25,647 bases of DNA from an uncultured Clostridia bacterium (GTDB taxonomy: Bacteria; Bacillota; Clostridia; TANB77; CAG-508), in the NCBI GenBank assembly GCA_947595555.1, contig CANQES010000007.1:1-25647 (forward strand), read 5' to 3'. This document shows, piece after piece, positions 17,582 to 25,571 of this stretch. The position numbers and the translations under genes are program-made. Numbering within the stretch: the first letter of the stretch is position 1; the number at the start of each line of letters is the position of its first letter. The notes below the pieces were generated by a model that was not told the DNA's origin, searched no databases, and saw only the letters and a list, made by a program, of their open reading frames with translations.

Positions 17582-18250
17582 ATGAAAAAAACAATAACAA
17601 TAATATGCTTTCTAATTCTTTTATGGTTGCCAATAACGACACATGCAGCTAATATTGAATTCAAATTGGTTGCAGACAAAAATAATTATACAGTAAAAGA
17701 AGGACAAACAATAGAGATGACCATGCAATTAGGTAATTTTATTAGCATATCAAAAAATACTTCTCTAGGCTATTCAGCGACTTTAAGCTATGATGAAAAT
17801 ATTTTTGAAAACGTTGAAATTCTTTCTGAAAATGGATGGAATGTTTTATATAATGATATAACTCATACTATACAAGGTGATACAGATAGAGCAAATCCAA
17901 ATACAGTGATAGCTAAAATAAAATTAACCTTAAAAAAGAATGATAATAGTAAAAGAAATGAAATAACAACAATACGATTAAAAAATATTTTAATTTCAGA
18001 TGGTAATTTTGAAATAAAGCAACAACAGGAAGTAGAGATTAATATTACAAATAATGCAGTAGAAGAAACTACGCAAACAATTAAAGATTTAGTAATATTA
18101 ACGGGAGAAAATTCACAACAAGCAATGATGTCTAATGAAAATGAAAAATTACCATATGTAGGATTACAAAGAAATATTATTATAGCAATTGCTATTTTAT
18201 TATTAATTTTAATTATTATATTTAGAATGAAAGCAAGAAAAATAAAATAA
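17582..18250 (+). CDS. Surface-anchored cohesin-like protein 1
   Basis: Exported protein of 222 residues, in operon with the LRR-dockerin gene (RBS AGGAGA, 10-base gap). Signal peptide at about 1-22 (ending ATHA-like THAA). One cohesin/Ig-like beta domain at about 25-155: EGQTIEMTMQLGNF, SLGYSATLSYDENIFENVEIL, AKIKLTLKK. The C-terminus has LPYVG (190-194), a hydrophobic helix and a basic tail, shaped like a sortase signal but with V in place of T; it may simply be a membrane anchor. Clearly related to the protein at 18369. Predicted receptor for the dockerin; binding is inferred. Confidence 0.72.
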   Translation: MKKTITIICFLILLWLPITTHAANIEFKLVADKNNYTVKEGQTIEMTMQLGNFISISKNTSLGYSATLSYDENIFENVEILSENGWNVLYNDITHTIQGDTDRANPNTVIAKIKLTLKKNDNSKRNEITTIRLKNILISDGNFEIKQQQEVEINITNNAVEETTQTIKDLVILTGENSQQAMMSNENEKLPYVGLQRNIIIAIAILLLILIIIFRMKARKIK

Positions 18251-18252
18251 AA

Positions 18253-18296
18253 AGTAATATAAATGTAATGAAAATGTAACTAAAACTTAAAATAAA
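18253..18296 (+). promoter_or_regulatory. Tandem 11-bp repeats, candidate response-regulator operator B
   Basis: AGTAAT (18253), TGTAAT (18264), TGTAAC (18275) and a degenerate CTTAAA (18286) recur at exact 11-base intervals upstream of the promoter at 18302. The core TGTAAC and the period match the array at 15619-15651, pointing to one regulator for both. Confidence 0.5.
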
Positions 18297-18301
18297 AGCT
18301 A

Positions 18302-18330
18302 TTGTCGGTATTTAGTAATAATGGTAAAAT
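18302..18330 (+). promoter_or_regulatory. Promoter of the second cohesin-like gene
   Basis: -35 TTGTCG (18302-18307) and -10 TAAAAT (18325-18330) with 17 bases between. It lies in the 118-base gap between the two cohesin-like genes, and its -10 overlaps an upstream in-frame ATG (18321), which supports the later start at 18369. Confidence 0.65.
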
Positions 18331-18368
18331 ATACAATAATAAAAAAGAAAAAAGAAAGAGGTAGTCAA

Positions 18369-19145
18369 ATGAAGAAGAAAATTTTAATTTTATCCATAAT
18401 TATTTGTATTTTAATAAGTATTTTTAGTTTTTCTATGTCAGCAGATACAGATAAAAATATAGAATTAAACGTACCAAATCAAATTAGTATAGAAGAAGGA
18501 ACTAAAAAAGTAGAAGTAGTAATGTCATTAGGTGAATTCACAGGAATAGAAGATAATATTGTACTTGGATATCAAGGAGATTTAGAATATGATAAAACTA
18601 TGTTTACAAGTGCAACAATTGAAGGATTAAATGAATGGCATAATGATGCCTCAACTGTTTTGTTGGGAATGTCAGATGTTGCTAAATCTAATACTGATAT
18701 TGCTAAAATAACGTTAACTTTAAAAGATGGATTAGTTAAAGGAAATACAGGAAAAATTAAAATAAACAATTTTATTTTAAGTGGTGGAGAAGATGATGAA
18801 AGATTTGAATTTACAAAAGAAATTACAGTAACAATAAAAGAAAAAACAGTAGAGCAACAACATAATACTCCTACTACTCTAGTTCCATCAACAACACCAG
18901 GCACTACAACAACGCCAACACCGGTAAGTACTTCAACAACAGAGACAAAAGAAGAGCCTAAAAAAACAACAAATAGCACTAAGCAAAATTTAGTGGAAAT
19001 CAATACGAAAAAAGTAGATACCACAACTACGAACAAAACTATTCCAAAAACAGGACAAAAAGATATAAGTAAGATATTTATAATAGTTGTATTGTTAATA
19101 GGTATTTTCAGTTTTATACGTTATAAAAATATTACAATTAAGTAA
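18369..19145 (+). CDS. Sortase-anchored cohesin-like surface protein 2
   Basis: Exported protein of 258 residues from the ATG at 18369 (RBS AGAGGT; the earlier ATG at 18321 lies in the promoter). Signal peptide at about 1-27 (core ILSIIICILISIFSF). Cohesin-like beta domain at about 28-160 (SIEEGTKKVEVVMSLGEFTG, LGYQGDLEYDKTMFTSATIEG, AKITLTLKDG), a Thr/Pro-rich wall-spanning linker at about 165-215, then IPKTG (225-229), a hydrophobic helix and a short basic tail: an LPXTG-type sorting signal. It is a paralogue of the preceding protein, which lacks the long linker. Probably a cell-wall-linked dockerin receptor. Confidence 0.78.
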   Translation: MKKKILILSIIICILISIFSFSMSADTDKNIELNVPNQISIEEGTKKVEVVMSLGEFTGIEDNIVLGYQGDLEYDKTMFTSATIEGLNEWHNDASTVLLGMSDVAKSNTDIAKITLTLKDGLVKGNTGKIKINNFILSGGEDDERFEFTKEITVTIKEKTVEQQHNTPTTLVPSTTPGTTTTPTPVSTSTTETKEEPKKTTNSTKQNLVEINTKKVDTTTTNKTIPKTGQKDISKIFIIVVLLIGIFSFIRYKNITIK

Positions 19146-19156
19146 ACCAATAGATG

Positions 19157-19190
19157 AACCTTCTTGTGATAAAAAGATCATAAGAAGGTT
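19157..19190 (+). terminator. Probable terminator after the surface module
   Basis: AACCTTCTTGTGAT (19157-19170) pairs with ATCATAAGAAGGTT (19177-19190), a 14-bp stem with one G-U pair and a 6-base loop. The following tract is TAAAAAA rather than T-rich, so termination may be weak. Confidence 0.5.
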
Positions 19191-19223
19191 TAAAAAATGG
19201 TAAGAAAAAACAGCAAAAAAATA

Positions 19224-19252
19224 TTGAAAAATATCGAAAAAAGTGTTACAAT
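19224..19252 (+). promoter_or_regulatory. Promoter of the flippase-acyl unit
   Basis: -35 TTGAAA (19224-19229) and -10 TACAAT (19247-19252), spacer 17 bases, 39 bases before the flippase ATG. It probably serves the four genes to 25220. Confidence 0.7.
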
Positions 19253-19291
19253 TAAAATGTCGTGCAAATGATTAAATTTGGGAGATGAAAA

Positions 19292-20812
19292 ATGAAAATA
19301 GAAAGAACAAAAAATGCCACTAAGAATATTATTTTTGGAGTAATATTGAAAATATATCAAATTATTATACCTTTTTTTATGCGTACAGCACTGATTTATT
19401 TTTTAGGAGTAGAATATTTAGGATTAAATAGCTTATTTACATCTGTATTACAAGTATTAAATTTAGCTGAACTCGGAGTAGAGCATGCTATAGTATTTAG
19501 TATGTATAAGCCAATTGCAGAAGATGATCACATACATATATGTGCTTTGATGAAATTATACAAAATTTATTATAGAATAATTGGAGCTTTTATATTAATT
19601 ACAGGTTTAATATTGTGTCCATTTATGCCATATTTAATAAAAAGTGATTTACCACCAGATATGAATGTATATATTTTATATATTCTTAATTTACTAGCAA
19701 CTGTATTTTCTTATTGGTTATTTGCCTATAAAAATTCTTTATTAAGTGCATTTCAAAGAAGTGATGTAACTTCTAAAGTTAGAATTAGTGTTAATACAGT
19801 TATGTATTTATTACAATTTGCAGTATTATTTTGGCTAAGAAATTACTATGCTTATATTATTTTATCTTTATTAGGACAATTAAGTATTAATATTGTCACA
19901 GCATTGGTAGTTAATAAAATGTATCCAAATTACAAACCAGAGGGTAATTTAAGCAAAGAAGAAATAAAAAAGATAAATCAACGTATGAAAGACTTATTTA
20001 CAATAAAAATTAGTTCAGTAGTATTAGGAGCAGCTGATACAATTGTAATTTCTAGCTTTTTAGGTTTAAAACAATTAGCTATATATCAAAACTATTATTA
20101 TATAATGAATTCTATATATGGAATTGCACTTATTGCCTTTTCATCGTTAACTGCTGGATTTGGTAATAGTTTTGAAACAGAAACAATGGATAAAAATTAT
20201 AATGACTTAAATAAATTTACTTTTATTAGTTGCTGGATGAATACTGTTTGTGTATGTTGCTTTTTAGTGTTATATCAACCATTTATGAAATTATGGGTAG
20301 GACAAGAGAATATGCTAAATGATATTTATGTAATATTATTCTGTATTTATTTTTACGTTTTAGTTTTACCTATGGTTTGGGCAACAATAAAAGATGCAGT
20401 AGGACTATGGCATTATGACAGGTTTAGACCTTTAATAGGTTCAATTGTAAATTTGGTAGTAAATATAATATTAGTAAATATAATAGGTCTATATGGAATA
20501 ATTCTTTCAACAATTATAAGTTATGTATTTATTACAATGCCATGGCTGTTACATAATATTTTTAAATATGTATATAAAAGAAGTGCCAAAGAGTATCTAA
20601 AAAAAGTTGTTATATATGTTAGCGTAAGTATTCTAGCAGCTATTCTAGTTGGCGGTATTTGTTCTATAATTCATGTAGAAGGAATTATTGAAATAATTAT
20701 AAAAGGTCTAATTGCATTTAGTGTAGCAAATATTTTACAGATTATAGTATATCGAAAATTCAAAGAATATGATGACACCAAGAAATTAGTAAGACAAATA
20801 ATAAAAAGATAA
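19292..20812 (+). CDS. Polysaccharide flippase, Wzx/MOP superfamily
   Basis: Integral membrane protein of 506 residues with about 12-14 hydrophobic helices, of the Wzx-type polysaccharide transporter group. It would flip the lipid-linked repeat unit outward for the EpsG-like polymerase. Typical features: MKIERTKNATKNIIFGVILKI amphipathic start, ALIYFLGVEYLGLNSLFTSVLQVLNLAELGVEHAI (first helices), IKISSVVLGAADTIVISSFLGL in the middle (about 233-254), and YYYIMNSIYGIALIAFSSLTAGFGNS. RBS GGGAGATG. It is the only flippase in the window, but it sits behind the surface module rather than beside the polymerase. Confidence 0.9.
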   Translation: MKIERTKNATKNIIFGVILKIYQIIIPFFMRTALIYFLGVEYLGLNSLFTSVLQVLNLAELGVEHAIVFSMYKPIAEDDHIHICALMKLYKIYYRIIGAFILITGLILCPFMPYLIKSDLPPDMNVYILYILNLLATVFSYWLFAYKNSLLSAFQRSDVTSKVRISVNTVMYLLQFAVLFWLRNYYAYIILSLLGQLSINIVTALVVNKMYPNYKPEGNLSKEEIKKINQRMKDLFTIKISSVVLGAADTIVISSFLGLKQLAIYQNYYYIMNSIYGIALIAFSSLTAGFGNSFETETMDKNYNDLNKFTFISCWMNTVCVCCFLVLYQPFMKLWVGQENMLNDIYVILFCIYFYVLVLPMVWATIKDAVGLWHYDRFRPLIGSIVNLVVNIILVNIIGLYGIILSTIISYVFITMPWLLHNIFKYVYKRSAKEYLKKVVIYVSVSILAAILVGGICSIIHVEGIIEIIIKGLIAFSVANILQIIVYRKFKEYDDTKKLVRQIIKR

Positions 20813-20837
20813 AAATTATAAATGAAAGGTTAATAAC

Positions 20838-22661
20838 ATGATAGATAAAGTAGTAGAGAATAAATGTACTGGTTGTAACATGTGTGGAGATGTATGTCCA
20901 CAACATGCAATTAAGTATTATAAAAATAATCAAGGCTTTGCTTATCCTAAAGTAGACTATGAAAAATGTATTAATTGTGGATTATGTGTCAAAAGATGTC
21001 CAGCACTAATGGAGAATAACTTTAAAAAGGAAGTTCCAAAAGTATATGCTGCATGGGCACAAGATGAAAATATTCGATTAAACTGTACATCAGGTGGAAT
21101 GTTTTATATGATTGCCAAACAATTTATATTAAATGGTGGTTATATAGTTGGATGTGTTTATTCTGAAGATTTTAAAAGTGCAAATCATATAGTTGGAAAC
21201 ACAGTAGAAGATTTACAAAAAATCATGGGAACCAAATATTTTCAAAGTAATTTGGAAGGGATTTATGATAAAGTAAAACAGTTATTAGAAAAAGGCGAAA
21301 AAGTATTATTTTCTGGTACACCATGTCAGAGTGCAGCTTTGCAATCTTTTTTGAACAAAGAATATGCAAATTTATACATAATAGATTTAATATGTAGAGG
21401 AATTAATTCGCCATTAGCATTTAAAAAATATATAGAAGAAATAGAAGAACAATATGGTTCTAAAGTTAAATTAGTGCGCCTAAGAGACAAGAAAAAAGGG
21501 TGGAAAAGTGCAGGTACTTACATAGAATTTGAAAATGGAAATACTTATCTTCAAGATAAAGAAAATTCACCATGGATAAAAGGTTGGCTAGGTACTGAAG
21601 GATTATATATGCGAGATTCATGTCATCATTGTAATTATAGAAGTTTACCAAGAATAAGTGATATTACTTTAGGAGATTTTTGGAAAATTCATGATATGAA
21701 ACCAGAAAATATATTTAAGGGAATTTCTGCAGTTATGGTTAATACTCCAAAAGGTGAGACATTGCTTGATAGTATTAAAAACGAAATTTTTTATGACAGA
21801 AGGAATTTAGATGAATTACTAAATGGAAACCCAGCTTTGCTATATTCATCAAGAAAAAATATAAATACAGAAAAGTTTTTCAAGACGTTAGAAGACAAAA
21901 AATTTAGTGAAGCGGTTGAAAAATGTTATATAAATAAAAAAACAAGGAATAGTGAAAAAATTGTGAAGAGAGTATATAAAATTTTTAAAAGAATAAAATT
22001 TATTTTAAAAATAAATACATTTAAATTTATTAAATATAATTATTTTAGCAAAAATATAATAAGAGAAAAAAATGTATATTTAATACCACATAAAGGAACA
22101 GTTATAGATTTAAGTAAAAAAGCAAGAATTTATATTAAAGGTAGAAATTTAGAATTAGGAACAAATAAATTGAAAAAATCTAAAGCTGAAACACTTATAA
22201 GAATGAGTGGAAATGCTAAATGGTATGTAAATAATGGAGCAACATTATTTTATAATACAGTAGTTGAAGTAAAAGATAATGCAGTTTTAAATACAAAATT
22301 TTTTTCAGCTAATAGCGGAACGGTCATTGTATGCGCGAAGGAAATAAATATTGGCGAAGATGTTATGTTAGGTAGAAACATGTTAATATATGATAGCGAT
22401 TTTCACCAAGTATTAGATGAAAATATGAATCCAAGTAATAATACAAAAGCAGTACATATTGAAGATCACGTGTGGTTAACATCTAATGTTACTGTATTAA
22501 AAGGAGTAACAATTGGAAGAGATTCTATAGTAACAGCTCAAACATTGATTAGAAAAGATTTTCCAGAGAATTCTATAATTGCGGGAGGATCTTCAGGAAA
22601 AGTAGTTGCTCAATGTAATGGGTGGAGCAGAAAAACTATAAAAAAAGAGGAGAAAAGATAA
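20838..22661 (+). CDS. Fusion: 2x[4Fe-4S] / FrhB-like domain plus hexapeptide acyltransferase
   Basis: Two-part protein of 607 residues. N-terminus: two ferredoxin-type clusters, CTGCNMCGDVCP (Cys10, 13, 16, 20) and CINCGLCVKRCP (Cys44, 47, 50, 54). Next comes a coenzyme F420 hydrogenase beta-subunit-like domain (about 60-370) with YAAWAQDENIRLNCTSGG, FSGTPCQSAAL, LICRGINSP and DITLGDFWKI. C-terminus (about 410-600): a left-handed beta-helix acyltransferase, with INIGEDVMLGRNMLIYDSDFH (catalytic-type His), VWLTSNVTVLKGVTIGRDSIV and DFPENSIIAGGSSGKVV. FrhB-like proteins recur in pyruvyl transferase-containing capsule loci with unknown role. The joining region is Lys/Phe-rich. RBS AAAGG. Its stop overlaps the next start by one base. 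Confidence 0.85.
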   Translation: MIDKVVENKCTGCNMCGDVCPQHAIKYYKNNQGFAYPKVDYEKCINCGLCVKRCPALMENNFKKEVPKVYAAWAQDENIRLNCTSGGMFYMIAKQFILNGGYIVGCVYSEDFKSANHIVGNTVEDLQKIMGTKYFQSNLEGIYDKVKQLLEKGEKVLFSGTPCQSAALQSFLNKEYANLYIIDLICRGINSPLAFKKYIEEIEEQYGSKVKLVRLRDKKKGWKSAGTYIEFENGNTYLQDKENSPWIKGWLGTEGLYMRDSCHHCNYRSLPRISDITLGDFWKIHDMKPENIFKGISAVMVNTPKGETLLDSIKNEIFYDRRNLDELLNGNPALLYSSRKNINTEKFFKTLEDKKFSEAVEKCYINKKTRNSEKIVKRVYKIFKRIKFILKINTFKFIKYNYFSKNIIREKNVYLIPHKGTVIDLSKKARIYIKGRNLELGTNKLKKSKAETLIRMSGNAKWYVNNGATLFYNTVVEVKDNAVLNTKFFSANSGTVIVCAKEINIGEDVMLGRNMLIYDSDFHQVLDENMNPSNNTKAVHIEDHVWLTSNVTVLKGVTIGRDSIVTAQTLIRKDFPENSIIAGGSSGKVVAQCNGWSRKTIKKEEKR

Positions 22662-23962
22662 TGTTAAATATAAAAGTAGTTACAATATTAGGTGCTAATG
22701 GAGCGATGGGAAGAAATATTTCTGCAATTTTTGCATCATTTGGACAAGCAAAAGTTTTTCTAGCATGTAGGACAAAAGAAAAAGCAATAAAAGCAGTTGA
22801 AGATGCTTATAATTCTGTAAGAGCAGAATCAATATTGCCTAATCTAATTCCAATAGATTATAGCGAAATTGAATCAGCTATTAAAGAATCAGACTTGATT
22901 TTTGAATCTTTAGCAGAAGACATGCAATTAAAAAAAGATATATATCAAAAAATTAGACCTTATATAAAAAAAGATGCAATAATTGCTACTGGTACATCAG
23001 GACTCAGCATAGAAGAATTATCAAAAGAATTTGAAGATAAAGCATTAAATTTTTTTGGAATTCATATGTTTAATCCTCCTTATAACTTAACATTATGCGA
23101 ATTAATTTTACATAATAGCAAACAAGAAGTATTAGCGGAAGAGGTAGAACAATATTTAACTAATGTTTTAAAAAGAACAACAGTAAAAGTAAAAGACAAA
23201 CCAGCATTTTTAGGAAATAGAATAGGCTTCTTTTTCATTAATGAGGCTTTAAAATTAGCCTATGAGAATAAAGATGAAGGTGGAATTGATTATATTGATG
23301 CTGTATTAGGTTGCTTTACTGGCAGAAATATGCCACCATTAACAACTGCTGATTTTGTTGGACTTGATATTTCTAAAGCTATAATTGACTATGTTTATGA
23401 AAACACCAATGATGTATATAAAGAGTCTTTTAAATTACCAGAGTACATTAATAAATTAATAGAAAAAGGAAACACAGGGAAAAAATCTAAAAAAGGACTA
23501 TTTTATAAAAATGATGATAATAAATTAAATTATGTATATGATATAAAGTTAAATCAATACAGACCTAAAAATCAATATCAATTTTACTTTTCTAATGAGA
23601 TGATAAAAAATATAAGAAATGGAAAATATGAAGAAGCAATAAAGGTTTTATTAGACGATGAAAGTCATGAAGCTATAATATGTAAAAAAATGATATTAAA
23701 ATATATTATTTATTCAATTTATATAGCAGATAAAGTAGCTTATGATATTAGTTCGAGTGATGATGCCATGGTTACTGGATTTTCATGGCTACCTCCAATT
23801 GCATGGATGCAAATATTAGGAGGAAAAGATAAAATAGTGGAATTAACTAAAAAATATTTAGATGAAAATTGGCAAAATACAATAGAAAATGAGGCTTTAT
23901 TAAATAAAATACCAAAAGTTTCTAAATATGACTATAGATTATTTCTTAAAGCAAAATATTAA
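22661..23962 (+). CDS. 3-hydroxyacyl-CoA dehydrogenase family protein
   Basis: NAD-dependent dehydrogenase of 433 residues related to 3-hydroxybutyryl/3-hydroxyacyl-CoA dehydrogenases. Rossmann GANGAMGRN at 11-19 (the usual GxGxxG). LIFESLAEDMQLKKDIYQKI and ATGTSGLSIEEL follow, with FFGIHMFNPP holding the likely catalytic His135. AFLGNRIGFFFINEAL starts the helical C-terminal domain, which is longer than in the minimal 280-residue enzymes. The start is ATG 22661, overlapping the previous stop as TAATG, with GAGGAGA before it; an upstream in-frame ATG at 22622 lies inside the previous gene and is rejected. It is paired with a thiolase, so an acyl-CoA pathway is implied. Confidence 0.85.
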   Translation: MLNIKVVTILGANGAMGRNISAIFASFGQAKVFLACRTKEKAIKAVEDAYNSVRAESILPNLIPIDYSEIESAIKESDLIFESLAEDMQLKKDIYQKIRPYIKKDAIIATGTSGLSIEELSKEFEDKALNFFGIHMFNPPYNLTLCELILHNSKQEVLAEEVEQYLTNVLKRTTVKVKDKPAFLGNRIGFFFINEALKLAYENKDEGGIDYIDAVLGCFTGRNMPPLTTADFVGLDISKAIIDYVYENTNDVYKESFKLPEYINKLIEKGNTGKKSKKGLFYKNDDNKLNYVYDIKLNQYRPKNQYQFYFSNEMIKNIRNGKYEEAIKVLLDDESHEAIICKKMILKYIIYSIYIADKVAYDISSSDDAMVTGFSWLPPIAWMQILGGKDKIVELTKKYLDENWQNTIENEALLNKIPKVSKYDYRLFLKAKY

Positions 23963-23972
23963 AGGAGGAAAC

Positions 23973-25220
23973 ATGGAAAAAGTATATATTTTAGGTGGAG
24001 CTCAAACAGATTTTCAAAGAAATTGGAACAAAGAAGGAAAAAATGTTATAGCTCTTTTAAGAGAAAATATTTTTGATGCACTAAGCAATGTTTCTATTTC
24101 AAAAGAAGATATAATAAAACTTAATAAAGAAAATCGTATTGCTATTTATGTGGGAAATTTTATATCAGAAAATTATATTAATCAAGGACATTTAGGAGCA
24201 TTGCTTACAGAAGTAGATAAATGTTTTTATGGAGTTCCTTCTGCAAGATATGAAGCTGCTTGTGCATCTGGTTCTGTTGCTATTGATTCTGCATCTAGTA
24301 AAATAAAAGATGGAACTTATGATGTTGCTATTGTAATTGGATTTGAAATGATGAAAACAGTAGATTCCAAAATAGGTGGAGATTTTCTTGGAAAAGCAGC
24401 TTATTATGAAGAAGAAGGAAAAAATATTGAATTTCCATTTCCTAAACTGTTTGCAAAATTAGCTGATGAAATTATAAATAAATATCAATTAGATGAAAAG
24501 AGATTTTTTAGTAACCTTTCAAAAATATCTTATATTAATTATTCAAATGCTAAACGAAACCCTTTAGCACAAACAAGAAGTTGGTATATAGATGAAAGAC
24601 AAACTATGAATAGAGGAACTAAAACTAATCCAATTATAGGAGGAAAATTAGCATTAACTGATTGTTCACAGGTAACAGATGGAGCTGCTACAGTTGTGTT
24701 ATGTTCTGGTAAATATAATGAAGAACGTGGAAAACAATCTAATACAATAATAAAAGGATTTGGACATCGTGTTGCTCCTATGATATTTGACAAAAAAATA
24801 AAAGATTCTCAAAGCAACGAATATATATTACCATGGACAAGAAAAGCTTGTGAAGAAGCATATAAGAGAGCAAATTTATCAGTTAATGATATAGATGTAT
24901 TTGAAACTCATGATTGTTTTACTTCGAGTGAATATGCAGCAATATCTTGTTTTGGAATAACAGCTCCAGGAAAAGAATATGAAGCTATCGAAAGTAGTTC
25001 TATTAATTTTGAAGGAAAAACACCAATAAATCCAAGTGGAGGGTTAATTGGATGTGGTCATCCAGTAGGAGCCACTGGCGTGAGAATGATGTTAGATTTA
25101 TATAAACAAGTTAATAACTTAGCAGGTGAGTATCAAATAAACAATTGTAGAAATGGAATGATGCTAAATATAGGCGGTTCAGCAACTACAAATTATGTTT
25201 ATATTATTGGAAAAGAATAG
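23973..25220 (+). CDS. Thiolase-family acyl-CoA acetyltransferase
   Basis: Thiolase-fold enzyme of 415 residues, nearest to the acetyl-CoA acetyltransferase / lipid-transfer (SCP-x-like) branch by its start EKVYILGGAQTDFQRNW. Visible active-site elements: nucleophile in YEAACASGSVA (Cys97), VFETHDCFTSSEY (His313), and GLIGCGHPVGATG (Cys361, His363). The start is ATG 23973 with perfect AAAGGAGG; an earlier in-frame ATG (23928) is inside the preceding gene. It would condense or cleave acyl-CoAs, with the adjacent dehydrogenase reducing or oxidising the 3-position. Last gene of the unit. A link to glycan acylation is inference. Confidence 0.86.
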   Translation: MEKVYILGGAQTDFQRNWNKEGKNVIALLRENIFDALSNVSISKEDIIKLNKENRIAIYVGNFISENYINQGHLGALLTEVDKCFYGVPSARYEAACASGSVAIDSASSKIKDGTYDVAIVIGFEMMKTVDSKIGGDFLGKAAYYEEEGKNIEFPFPKLFAKLADEIINKYQLDEKRFFSNLSKISYINYSNAKRNPLAQTRSWYIDERQTMNRGTKTNPIIGGKLALTDCSQVTDGAATVVLCSGKYNEERGKQSNTIIKGFGHRVAPMIFDKKIKDSQSNEYILPWTRKACEEAYKRANLSVNDIDVFETHDCFTSSEYAAISCFGITAPGKEYEAIESSSINFEGKTPINPSGGLIGCGHPVGATGVRMMLDLYKQVNNLAGEYQINNCRNGMMLNIGGSATTNYVYIIGKE

Positions 25221-25235
25221 TAAAAAACAAAAAAA

Positions 25236-25257
25236 CGACAAGTGAAAAGTTAAATGC
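25236..25257 (+). repeat. Direct repeat, copy 1 (mobile-element end-like)
   Basis: A 22-base sequence beginning CGACAAGTGAAAAGTTAAA is repeated exactly at 25572-25593, 336 bases downstream in the same orientation. The two copies bracket a broken transposase fragment. Confidence 0.8.
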
Positions 25258-25276
25258 TATTTGACTTTAGTATAAA

Positions 25277-25531
25277 TTATGAAATTAAGCAAATTTTTCT
25301 GGTTTTTATGTTATTTATTTTAAAAGGCGAGGAGTACAGTTTAAGTGAACCTCGTCTTTTGTTATCTTTCATATAAATAAATGTGAATACCTCATAAGGA
25401 GTTTTACCTCTATTAGTTAATAAAAGAGAAAATAATAGTTTATATTTTTTATCTGATAATCTATCTTGAAATTTATTTAAAGCATCAGACATTGAATCAA
25501 CTGTTTTATTGATATGTAATATTTCTATCAT
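25277..25531 (-). pseudogene. Remnant of an IS30-like DDE transposase
   Basis: An 84-residue minus-strand frame resembles the catalytic core of IS30-type transposases: KTVDSMSDALNKFQ, then FSLLLTNRGK (family LLTDRGKEF) followed by RRGSLKLYSSPF (family YYCDP region). The catalytic Asp of TDxG is replaced by Asn and the KEF by KTP. Both ends are missing, so it is a dead fragment. The match is by eye and moderate. It lies between two identical 22-base repeats. Confidence 0.4.
25322..25360. terminator. Possible bidirectional terminator downstream of the thiolase
   Basis: AAAAGGCGAGG (25322-25332) pairs with CCTCGTCTTTT (25350-25360), 11 bp with one G-U pair and a 17-base loop, and is A/T-flanked on both sides. 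It is the only strong hairpin after the last gene at 25220. It overlaps the transposase remnant, so it may instead be part of that element. Confidence 0.4.
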
Positions 25532-25571
25532 AAAACAAGTAATTTTTTACTTCTCAAATTCTTAAAAAACT

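Noticed and set aside
3060..25531. Many minus-strand ORFs of 60-150 codons overlapping the genes (for example 18572-19036, 9149-9490, 6783-7145)
   Set aside because: They lie antisense to well-supported genes, have no ribosome binding sites or recognisable domains, and arise from AT-rich codon bias.
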